Positions 14,649-21,540 of a stretch of DNA of 21,557 bases are shown piece after piece. The notes below the pieces were generated by a model. It worked only from the letters and a program-made list of their open reading frames with translations. It did not search any database and was not told the origin of the DNA. Origin of the DNA: JBBAEA01 sp041656175 (GTDB taxonomy: Bacteria; Myxococcota_A; Bradymonadia; UBA4248); contig JBBAEA010000052.1 of the NCBI GenBank assembly GCA_041656175.1, positions 1 to 21,557 of the forward strand, read 5' to 3'. How positions within the stretch are numbered: the stretch's first letter is position 1; the number at the start of each line of letters is the position of its first letter. The translations under genes were made by a program, and so were the position numbers.

Positions 14649-15020
14649 TATGAACCACGAAAAACACGAAAACACACGAAAATTCTTTTTTAGTCTTACA
14701 CACCCTGCTTGATTTGTTATAATCCTTCGTGCCTTTCGTGTCTTTAAAATATGAACCACGAAAAACACGAAAACACGAATTTTTTTTAGTCTTACACACC
14801 CTGCTTGATTTGTTATAATCTTACGTGCCTTTCGTGTCTTTAAAGTATGAACCACGAAAAACACGAAAACACACGAAAACACACGAAAAATTCTTTTTTA
14901 GTCTTACATACCCTGCTTGATTTGTTATAATCCTTCGTGTCTTTCGTGTTTTTCGTGGTAAAAAAAGCTTTCGTAGCTTTCGTGTTTTTCGTGGCAAAAA
15001 AAGCTTTCGTGGTAAAAAAC
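14649..15020. repeat. Tandem ~100-bp repeats built from CACGAAA words
   Basis: Three tandem units begin with TATGAACCACG at 14649, 14750 and 14846 (periods 101 and 96 bp). Each has a CACGAAAAACACGAAAA head, a near-constant core with CCCTGCTTGATTTGTTATAA, and a TTCGTG-type tail that is the inverse of the head. Each unit can therefore fold on itself. The block as a whole is an inverted repeat: AACCACGAAAAACACGAAA at the left, TTTCGTGTTTTTCGTGGT at 14943-14959 on the right. After 14960, shorter AAAAGCTTTCGTGG words repeat. It fills the gap between the convergent symporter gene and the minus-strand gene at 15022. The core TATAAT has no matching -35 box. It could act as a bidirectional transcription end. 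Confidence 0.85.
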
Positions 15021-15021
15021 G

Positions 15022-15543
15022 CTATGGCTTCAAAACGTTAAGTCGCAAATTAATCGTGTGCGTCTCCGCTTCGGTGTAATACAAAATTACGCTGATGAGA
15101 TAGCGCTGCGCTTTTTTGAACTGGTACTCAAAGCTAAAGCTACTCGAACTAGGCTGTAGCTCTTGGGACGCTTCGGCGCGATCTGACTTGCTATCAAGGT
15201 TGCGTACAAGAAAAAGCGCTTTTATGGGAACAGGCGCATTCCGTGGCGATGCACCACAGTTGCGCCGAATCCGAGTTCGAAAAACAACGTTGTCACCCAT
15301 CACTACTTGCTCGCGAGAAGCAGATAAGGTGATTTCATCGCTGCAATTCTGTCGTCCCTCCTGCCACAACAGTTCCAAGACTCGTTGCGGCTTTGTAGCA
15401 GGGAGCGTAGCCGTAATCGTTTTGGTGGGTAGCTCAGGACCGAGTACAACAGAATCCTGCGCCAAGCCAAAGCTAGGCGCAATCAACGCAAAACTCACTA
15501 AGCCTAAGCCTATTGTTTTTTGAATAACTGAATAATGGCGCAT
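15022..15543 (-). CDS. Exported protein, unknown function
   Basis: I start it at the ATG ending at 15543. The frame is open 17 codons further upstream, but from this ATG the protein begins MRHYSVIQKTIGLGLVSFAL, continues IAPSFGLAQ and gives a clean Sec signal peptide (cleavage after about residue 28). The mature part (about 145 residues) is beta-rich: EQVVMGDNVVFRTRIRRNC, PVPIKALFLVRNLDS, SSFSFEYQFKKAQRYLISVI and a last strand HTINLRLNVLKP. This looks like an Ig-like or cohesin-type sandwich with two cysteines (QNCSDE, RRNCGAS) that may pair. It overlaps the 3' end of the upstream zinc-ribbon gene by 34 bp, so the two are translationally linked. I recognise no family. Confidence 0.65.
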   Translation of the reverse strand: MRHYSVIQKTIGLGLVSFALIAPSFGLAQDSVVLGPELPTKTITATLPATKPQRVLELLWQEGRQNCSDEITLSASREQVVMGDNVVFRTRIRRNCGASPRNAPVPIKALFLVRNLDSKSDRAEASQELQPSSSSFSFEYQFKKAQRYLISVILYYTEAETHTINLRLNVLKP

Positions 15544-16856
15544 ACAACGGCTAGTACAGCGGCACCACCCAAAATGGCTCGATGCGGGTGCCATTGTCCA
15601 ATAGGTGCAATCACAATGCCAGCAACTAATGCGAGTGCGGCGAGTACGAGTAGGGCGAGTCGAACAGCGTTGCTGATTTTTGATTGTAGCGAGAACAAAG
15701 CGGCCAAGGCGCTAAAAGCGCCAAAACCAATAAGCGCAATGTTTTTGGGCTCATACGCTAGGTTCTCAAAAACGCTTCCAAATTCATGGGAAGGAACGAT
15801 GACCCATAACACGCTCATTAGCGCGGTTAGCGTAATCAACAACGCTTCTATCGGGTTTAGCTTCACGGCCTTTGGCGCTGCATCGCGCAATTCCGTTTTA
15901 GCTTGTTCACGCTTGGGCTTTACTTCCCGCTCTGGCACCGATTCTGTTTCGGTGGCAAGTGGTTTTTCTGCTTTTTGCGCTGCTACAAAAGCGCCTACAG
16001 GCAACTTAGACTCTGCTTTTACGGCATCAACGCTAGCAGGCTGCACATTGGTACTTTCTTCTTTCGCAGAAGCTCTTTCTTCCTCTACTACAACGTCGGC
16101 CATGTCAATATGGATAGGCGTGTCAAGCGAGGCATCTAAATTTTCGTCCGCAGCGGGCGGGTGCACGGCTGGTACTTTGCGAGCCTCTACGGGCTTCGCG
16201 CTTGGAATCTCGAAATCGAAATCCCAGCCCTCAACATCGTCATCATCATCGAGTTTAAAGTTAAAATCGTCGCCAAAAACCTCATGACTTAAATCGGTAA
16301 ACTCTTCATCAATCAAAGAAGAAGGTTTAGGCGCAACTACACCAAGCAAACCAAAAAGCGGATCATCGGCATCAGAACTTTCGGTTTCGGGCTTTTTAAC
16401 TTCGTGTTCTTCCGCCTTAGTTGTTATTCTATCGCTTTTATTAGCAAGGAGCTTTTCTTCGAGTTTTGGGGTCGCTATACTAATTTTATTAGTCCCTATA
16501 CCCCCTGTTTGTTCAAAAACTACGCCAGGCATGCCGACCATCGTAGTTTGCCCAAACCTTTCCTCTTCCTCCTCGACTTTAGTACGCCCCGAACCAAGAG
16601 CCACAGGTCCCAAACCGAGCAATGTGTGCTGCGGTCCAGCACTTTTGAAGTCATTATTCATCGCGTGACTAAAGTTTTTCGAACCAGGCTTTCCAAAGGA
16701 AGTGCTATTAGCCTCATCCTCAAATGAGTCATGTTGCACTCCATATCCGCCCAAAGACTGCTTACCCAGCGTCACTTCTTCAACCGAAGCTCGGCAATAT
16801 ACGCAGCGGCGCGCTCCCACTGGAACCGCTTTTCTACACTGTGGACACTTCCTCAT
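15510..16856 (-). CDS. Zinc-ribbon protein with acidic linker and four C-terminal membrane helices
   Basis: I choose the ATG ending at 16856 (448 residues), because the zinc ribbon then sits at the N-terminus as usual: MRKCPQC, then CVYC, a CxxC...CxxC site. A GTG nine codons upstream (ending 16883) is the alternative. A long, probably disordered acidic linker follows, with two short similar motifs, TLLGLGPV (about 78-85) and TTMVGMPGV (about 104-112), and the run DDDDDVEGWDFDFE. The last ~110 residues form four membrane helices (about 337-355, 373-389, 397-418, 427-444). Such zinc-ribbon/TM proteins with T-x-x-G-M-type motifs are, as I recall, frequent in myxobacteria-like genomes. Function is unknown; a sensor or scaffold at the inner membrane is inference. 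The next gene overlaps it by 34 bp. Confidence 0.75.
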   Translation of the reverse strand: MRKCPQCRKAVPVGARRCVYCRASVEEVTLGKQSLGGYGVQHDSFEDEANSTSFGKPGSKNFSHAMNNDFKSAGPQHTLLGLGPVALGSGRTKVEEEEERFGQTTMVGMPGVVFEQTGGIGTNKISIATPKLEEKLLANKSDRITTKAEEHEVKKPETESSDADDPLFGLLGVVAPKPSSLIDEEFTDLSHEVFGDDFNFKLDDDDDVEGWDFDFEIPSAKPVEARKVPAVHPPAADENLDASLDTPIHIDMADVVVEEERASAKEESTNVQPASVDAVKAESKLPVGAFVAAQKAEKPLATETESVPEREVKPKREQAKTELRDAAPKAVKLNPIEALLITLTALMSVLWVIVPSHEFGSVFENLAYEPKNIALIGFGAFSALAALFSLQSKISNAVRLALLVLAALALVAGIVIAPIGQWHPHRAILGGAAVLAVVCAIIQLFKKQ

Positions 16857-17021
16857 GTGACCTCGCTTAAAATCCTCAATCACTCCAACCCCGCGAACAG
16901 TCTAACACTTTCGCATGATCTTGGCAAAGATTAAGGAGACACGGATTTATTGGTGCCGCCCTGCCTCAAACCAAGCCAAAGAAACTCTGATGAATGCGAT
17001 ATTGATTCCATTTATTTTTGT

Positions 17022-17164
17022 GGGGGAAGTTTCCCCCTACGCGCAAGCTTCCCGCATAATTCGCTAAGTTCCGCATTATCTTGTGCGACGTTTAAGCTAA
17101 TCGCTTAACCGCCGCACAAAATGCGTCACTAGGCGAATTATGCGGGTGATCTTGCGCTACCCCC
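17022..17164 (+). repeat. 143-bp covarying palindromic element, copy C
   Basis: The small hairpin is GGGGGAA-gt-TTCCCCC (17022-17037), again after a T-rich stretch. The outer stem is GCGCAAG (17041-17047) / CTTGCGC (17151-17157), where copies A and B have GCGCGGG/CCCGCGC, so two neighbouring base pairs have changed together. Next comes a perfect 14-bp pair CCCGCATAATTCGC (17051-17064) / GCGAATTATGCGGG (17133-17146), then TTGTGCG/CGCACAA and TTAAGC/GCTTAA around a TAATC loop. It ends GCGCTACCCCC like the other copies. Confidence 0.8.
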
Positions 17165-17458
17165 ACTGTAGGGGCTCATGATTACAAAATCTTTTATACC
17201 CAAATCAGCAACATAACGGTTGCAAAAAGATAACTTTTCTCTGCAGCAAAAATTCACTATTTTCGTTTACGAACAAGAGCGCTTATCATCATCATCGAAT
17301 AAAAGCATCAGTTTAGCTAAAAAGTACACGGTTTGCACAAAAAATAGTAGCAGCCGTTTTTTCGACATCAATTCTCTGATTATCACTGTAGAGCTTTTCG
17401 GGAGTATAGAAAACAGCCATTTCTTCAATGGCGTACGGAGCCTCCAAGCGATATATTC

Positions 17459-17478
17459 GAGAGCTTTGTGAGGCTAGA
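17459..17478 (+). repeat. Orphan MITE-like terminal sequence
   Basis: GAGAGCTTTG followed 3 nt later by GGCTAGA matches the left end of MITE copy 2 (17670, GAGAGCTTTG...GGCTAGA) in 17 of 20 positions. Similarity stops after about 20 bp. GGCTAG (17472-17477) pairs with CTAGCC (17487-17492). It may be the remnant of an older copy into which, or next to which, copy 2 inserted. Confidence 0.4.
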
Positions 17479-17527
17479 CAACAGAGCTAGCCACTTACGC
17501 GCGTGTAGCGCTAGACCTTAGAGCTCA

Positions 17528-17610
17528 ACATTGTTTATCATCACAATTCATCGGGCTGTACGAGCTAAACCCTAGTAGCCGATGAAATTTAAGGAAGAAC
17601 TGAACAATGT
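17528..17610. ncRNA. Nested palindrome, possible structured RNA
   Basis: ACATTGTT (17528-17535) pairs with AACAATGT (17603-17610). Inside it AATTCATCGGGCT (17545-17557) pairs with AGCCGATGAAATT (17577-17589), apart from one extra G in the left arm and one extra A in the right arm. The two stems are concentric with internal loops of about 9 and 13 nt and a 19-nt apical loop, giving an 83-nt rod. No open frame covers it. It could be a small RNA, a transcription terminator without T-tract or decayed repeat DNA. I see no promoter I would defend. Confidence 0.3.
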
Positions 17611-17669
17611 GAAAATTGCCAAAAAAGTAGCTAGGGATGCTCTGATTGATGTAAAATTAGTCATAAAAA

Positions 17670-17914
17670 GAGAGCTTTGCACGGCTAGAAATTGTGAATT
17701 TAATTTTACAAATCCGATACAGTTTTAAACAAAATGAGACATTTTGTAGAGAAATATAAGCTAAGAATGCTAATAAAATAAGGCAAGGTGAAGGTGGAAT
17801 GACATTTTATTCGAAAAGTGCTTAAAAGACTGCTTTCTTTGGGGAAGGGGGGTACGGGGGGAAACATCTTTTCTTTGGCACAAAGAAAAGGGTTTCCCCC
17901 CGTGCAAAGCTCTC
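17670..17914 (+). mobile_element. MITE-like element, copy 2 (intact ends)
   Basis: This 245-bp non-coding element has perfect 15-bp terminal inverted repeats: GAGAGCTTTGCACGG (17670-17684) and CCGTGCAAAGCTCTC (17900-17914). AAAAA flanks it on both sides and could be a 5-bp target duplication, although in AT-rich DNA this may be chance. A strong hairpin near the right end pairs GGGGGGAAAC (17856-17865) with GTTTCCCCCC (17892-17901), and TTTTCTTTG (17869-17877) with CAAAGAAAA (17881-17889). No transposase is present; a related autonomous element would be needed for movement. Copies 1 and 3 lie at 2063-2301 and 21301-21540. Confidence 0.75.
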
Positions 17915-18089
17915 AAAAAGAGCTAATGGAAGTTAAGAGATTTAGTTGAGTCTTTAAAATAAAAGTCAATAAAATCAAAGCCCTACACACAAAAAGGGTT
18001 CTAAGGGCGGTAGCCCCAATGAATCAGAGTTTCCTTAAATCTGCACCAAGCAGCGGTTTATTCGTAAAAAACATCAAAATAGCGCATAT

Positions 18090-18806
18090 ATGATCGAGAT
18101 CACTAAGCTCAGCCACCACTACGGCGAACAACAAGCACTGACAAATATTAATTTACACATCGAACGCGGCGAAATCGTTGCGCTTGTCGGTTGTAATGGT
18201 GCAGGAAAAAGCACTTTAATGAAAATTCTGACAACGGCGATTTTACCTTCCGAAGGTTCGGTGAAAATCGCGGGTCACGATATTTTCAATGAAAATTTCG
18301 CGCTCAAATCAAAAATCGGTTATCTCCCCGAAAATAATCCTCTCTACGACGATATGCTGGTTTATGACTCGCTCAAAACTGTCGCTATGCAGCGCGCCCT
18401 GCGCTCAGACGCTCTAAAATCAGCGATGCAGCGCGTGGTAGAGCGTTGCGGTTTATCCGAAATTATGCATAAGCGAGTAGGAGAGCTCTCTAAAGGGCTA
18501 CGCCAACGACTAGGCTTCGCTCAAGCTGTCGTTCACGAGCCCGAGGTTGTACTCCTAGATGAACCCAGCTCAGGGCTAGATCCCATACAAATCGAGGAAA
18601 TGCGCCAACTCATTCGCGAACTTGGCAGTGAAAAAACGGTAATCCTCTCAACCCATATCCTACAAGAAGTTGATGCACTCGCAACACGCCTGATCATCCT
18701 ACACAAAGGAGAGTTGCGACTAGACGCCAAACGTGAAACGCTCTACGGCGATAAACAAGCCTCACCCGCCCTCTTGCAGTCCATCTTCGAGAACAGCATA
18801 CTGTAG
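18090..18806 (+). CDS. ABC transporter ATP-binding protein (GldA-like)
   Basis: The product is 238 residues, a complete ABC ATPase. Motifs in order: Walker A GCNGAGKST (about 34-42), signature LSKGLRQR (about 133-140), Walker B VVLLDEPSSGLDP (about 153-165) and the H-loop STH (about 187-189). The family closest by eye is the GldA/CcmA/NatA-type exporter ATPase, with IGYLPENNPLYDDMLVYDSL after the Q-loop. It energises the fused permease encoded 21 bp downstream. The ATG has no recognisable ribosome site. In Bacteroidota, Gld transporters serve gliding; elsewhere homologues are general ABC-2 exporters, so gliding should not be assumed. Confidence 0.9.
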   Translation: MIEITKLSHHYGEQQALTNINLHIERGEIVALVGCNGAGKSTLMKILTTAILPSEGSVKIAGHDIFNENFALKSKIGYLPENNPLYDDMLVYDSLKTVAMQRALRSDALKSAMQRVVERCGLSEIMHKRVGELSKGLRQRLGFAQAVVHEPEVVLLDEPSSGLDPIQIEEMRQLIRELGSEKTVILSTHILQEVDALATRLIILHKGELRLDAKRETLYGDKQASPALLQSIFENSIL

Positions 18807-18827
18807 AATATTTCGTATAATCTTAGA

Positions 18828-21233
18828 ATGAACACATTTTTCACTAAAAACATCCAACCTGTTGCTACTTTATTTTGTCGAGAGTGGATGCGTCTTCTCC
18901 GCTCTAACGTTACCGCTATCGTGATCTTGCTCTTTTTAACCATCATGGGCGCGCTCTTTTTTTTGCGCTTCTTTGCTGGCCCGCAAGCACTAGATATGCG
19001 GCTATTCTTTGCGAATGCCCCTTTGTTACTCAGTTTTTTCTCCCCTGCCCTAACGATGGCTCTCTTTGCGCAAGAGCGCAGCTCGCGTAGTCTCGAATGG
19101 CTACAAAGCCTCCCCATCTCTAGCTTTCAACTCGTTTTGGCTAAGTTTTTAGCCGTCTGCACGCTGCTCTTTTTTGTTCTTCTCTTCACGGTATCCTACC
19201 CCTTGTCTTTAGCCCAACTCGGCTCCCTCGACTGGGGACCCATTATTGGCGCCTACATCGCTCTGTTGCTGCTCGCGGCGAGCTTTGCTGCTATTGGTTT
19301 ATGGACTTCGTCACTATCTAACGATCAGGTTATAGCCGTTTTATTAGGCTTCTTTCTCTGCTTCTCGCTCAGCTATATCGATAGGCTAGCGCCCGAATCC
19401 GGCTGGCTCGCTTCACTATTACACGGGCTCTCAGCAACACGACATTTTCAAAACTTTGCGCGCGGTATCATCGATTTTAGAGACATTCTCTATATGGTAT
19501 CGATCATCTTCGTCGCGCTCACCGCTACAACGCTACAGCTTGCCGCAACACGTTATCCCAAAACAAAGCTAGCCCGCAAAAAAGGCGAGTCTAAACTTCG
19601 CCCCTATACGCGAAAGCAGTTCTACCTACAAACCGCCGTACTGCTCGCCATTCTTGGGCTACTACTTATCGTGGCCAACGCGCTCTTCAACCAATACGGG
19701 CATCTGCGCTGGGATCTCACCAAAGAAGGCCGCTATAGCTTAAGTTCTACAAGCAAAAGCGCAGTCGATAAGCTAAACTCGCGCTTGCAAGTCAAAGTAT
19801 TCTACTCCCCCGATCTACCCGAAACAGAACAACAGGTTAGTCGGCGACTACGCGATACGCTCGAAGAATATGCGGCGTATTCTGATCTTTTTAGCTACGA
19901 ATTTATCGAACCACGCAACGAAGCCGACGAAAGTGCAGCCCAAGGTTTTGGCTTGCGAAAACTCGCCATTTCCCAAAAAGATCGAGATCAAATTGCGGTT
20001 CGCCGCATTTTCAAAGGCATGGTGCTTATGCACGCTGGAAAAGCCGAAGTGGTGCCAGAAATCCGCGCTAGCGATATGCCCGAGTATCTTATCACAAAAT
20101 CTATACTCAATCTCAGCAGCGAAAAGCCAAAAATCATTGGAGTCCTCAACGGCTACGGCGGTATGGGGGAGCAGGAAATATTCTTGGATAGTTCGCGAGA
20201 GCTTTTTAACGAGGTTTATGGGAATCTCATCGAACTGCAAAGCGTCAACGTAAACGAAGATTGTTCGTTGTCTAAACCAGTAGACGCTTTGCTTATTCTT
20301 AATATACAAAAAAAACTCGATGCTTGTGCAAAATACGCCATTGATCAAGCCATTATGCACAACAGCGCATTAGCCGTTTACCAAAGCCCAAGCGCCGGCG
20401 ATCCCTTCCAACCCGATCAACCACGAATACCCGTAGATGCTGGTTTAAATACGCTCCTCAACAGCTACGGATTTAAGCTAAATTCAGACCTCGTCCTAGA
20501 TCGCGTCAATAACTTAGTAGGAAAGCAAATTACGCAAGACGGCGCTGTTTCGGTGTCGTTACCCGCGCTACCCATTCTTAGCCGCATCCATAAACAAAGC
20601 AGCATTACCCAAAATCTTCGCGCTCTCGTCTTCCCCTTTACGGGAAGCATAGAAATCGATCCCGAGCTTCACGATACTCCAACGCTAGAACTCATAGAAC
20701 TCGTCCAAAGCTCTGACGACGCCGTCGCTAGACCAGCCGGCGGTGATATTTCGGTCGAAAGCCTCAACCGTACGCGCCCAGACGAAGTCGCTGGCCCCTT
20801 CACGCTAGCACTAGCCGCTAAACTGCCGCTCAAAAGTCACTTCGCTAAAACCGAAAAACCAAGAACAGCAAAAAGTGATGCTTTCATTGCGCAAAACGAC
20901 GCGGCGCGTTTACTCCTCGTTTCCTGCGGCGACTTCCTCTTCTCACAACAACACATCGGCTACAGCGACGAACTCGCCCGCTACGGAGTTCACTTCTTTG
21001 TCAACAGCATGGACTGGCTCGCACAAGACGAAGCTTTAACCGAGATCCGAAACCGTGAGCTGCCTACGCTACTCACTAAAATAGATGAAAAAACAAAAAA
21101 CAATATTATTCGACTTAATATATTCGCCGTACCCGCATTAGTATTATGTATTATTCTTTCCATTCGACTTCTGGACTTTTTACGACGCCGGCGTATACGA
21201 AAACAGTATGTGCGTACAGAAAAGACTGCATAG
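18828..21233 (+). CDS. Fused ABC-2 permease and GldG-like auxiliary protein
   Basis: The 801-residue product joins two proteins that are separate in Gld systems. Residues 1-245 form an ABC-2 permease with about six membrane helices (GldF-like), including FAQERSSRSLEWLQSLPIS, a classic cytoplasmic segment of this family. A seventh helix (about 267-288) leads into a large soluble region (about 290-755) of GldG/ABC_transp_aux type: RWDLTKEGRYSLSSTSKS, LQVKVFYSPDLP and QVSRRLRDTLEEYAAYS are its hallmark start. A last helix (about 763-783) and a basic tail (LRRRRIRK) end it. The soluble part should be periplasmic. It follows the ATPase gene by 21 bp in one operon. No ribosome site is visible; TATAAT lies just 6 nt before the ATG (18816-18821). 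Confidence 0.88.
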   Translation: MNTFFTKNIQPVATLFCREWMRLLRSNVTAIVILLFLTIMGALFFLRFFAGPQALDMRLFFANAPLLLSFFSPALTMALFAQERSSRSLEWLQSLPISSFQLVLAKFLAVCTLLFFVLLFTVSYPLSLAQLGSLDWGPIIGAYIALLLLAASFAAIGLWTSSLSNDQVIAVLLGFFLCFSLSYIDRLAPESGWLASLLHGLSATRHFQNFARGIIDFRDILYMVSIIFVALTATTLQLAATRYPKTKLARKKGESKLRPYTRKQFYLQTAVLLAILGLLLIVANALFNQYGHLRWDLTKEGRYSLSSTSKSAVDKLNSRLQVKVFYSPDLPETEQQVSRRLRDTLEEYAAYSDLFSYEFIEPRNEADESAAQGFGLRKLAISQKDRDQIAVRRIFKGMVLMHAGKAEVVPEIRASDMPEYLITKSILNLSSEKPKIIGVLNGYGGMGEQEIFLDSSRELFNEVYGNLIELQSVNVNEDCSLSKPVDALLILNIQKKLDACAKYAIDQAIMHNSALAVYQSPSAGDPFQPDQPRIPVDAGLNTLLNSYGFKLNSDLVLDRVNNLVGKQITQDGAVSVSLPALPILSRIHKQSSITQNLRALVFPFTGSIEIDPELHDTPTLELIELVQSSDDAVARPAGGDISVESLNRTRPDEVAGPFTLALAAKLPLKSHFAKTEKPRTAKSDAFIAQNDAARLLLVSCGDFLFSQQHIGYSDELARYGVHFFVNSMDWLAQDEALTEIRNRELPTLLTKIDEKTKNNIIRLNIFAVPALVLCIILSIRLLDFLRRRRIRKQYVRTEKTA

Positions 21234-21300
21234 CGCAAAGTGAAGCAGCTAACGACGAAGACACGCAAAGTAGTCCGCATAAAGATGTTTTTCTTAGCAA

Positions 21301-21540
21301 GAGACCTTTGCACGGCTAGAAATTGTGAATTTAATTTTACAAATCCGATACAGTTTTAACAAAATGAGACAGTTTGTAGAGAAACATAAGCTAAAATGCT
21401 AATAAAATAAGGAAGGGTGAAGATAGAATGACATTTTATTCAAAAAGTGCTTAATAGAGTGCTTTCTTTGGGGAAGGGGGGTACGGGGGGAAACATCTTT
21501 TCTTTGGCACAAAGAAAAGGGTTTCCCCCCGTGCAAAGTA
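21301..21540 (+). mobile_element. MITE-like element, copy 3 (decayed right end)
   Basis: It is nearly identical to copy 2 over about 240 bp, including the same GGGGGGAAAC / GTTTCCCCCC hairpin. The left end is GAGACCTTTGCACGG (21301-21315). The right end CCGTGCAAAGTA (21529-21540) departs from the terminal repeat after CAAAG. It lies 67 bp after the stop of the fused permease gene, in the same orientation as copy 2, so the two copies bracket the ABC operon as direct repeats. The high identity indicates recent spread or gene conversion. Sequence after 21540 is AT-rich and runs to the window edge. Confidence 0.75.

Larger units (their letters stand above)
16857..18089. other. 1.2-kb gene-free region holding repeats
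   Basis: I find no credible gene here. Contents in order: 16857-17021 AT-mixed DNA that must hold the promoter of the minus-strand zinc-ribbon gene; palindromic element copy C (17022-17164); a short orphan MITE-like end (17459-17478); a nested palindrome (17528-17610); MITE-like copy 2 (17670-17914); then about 175 bp leading to the ABC ATPase gene, with a small GGC-ggta-GCC hairpin near 18005-18015. A frame at 17220-17471 has no support from start site, composition or homology. The promoter of the ABC operon should lie in the last part, but I see no convincing boxes. Confidence 0.6.

Noticed and set aside
14607..14882. Minus-strand 91-codon frame with internal repeats
   Set aside because: It simply translates the tandem CACGAAA repeat block; its peptide repeats follow the DNA period.
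14649..15020. CRISPR array
   Set aside because: The units are tandem ~100 bp with near-identical cores; there are no short constant repeats with unique spacers and no cas genes.
17220..17471. 83-codon plus-strand frame in the gene-free region
   Set aside because: It begins at a TTG without ribosome site, is serine-rich with no family signature, and ends inside the orphan MITE-like end.
16982..18032. 10-bp inverted repeat AAACTCTGAT / ATCAGAGTTT around the gene-free region
   Set aside because: It is too short for the distance of about 1 kb; similarity does not extend beyond ten bases.
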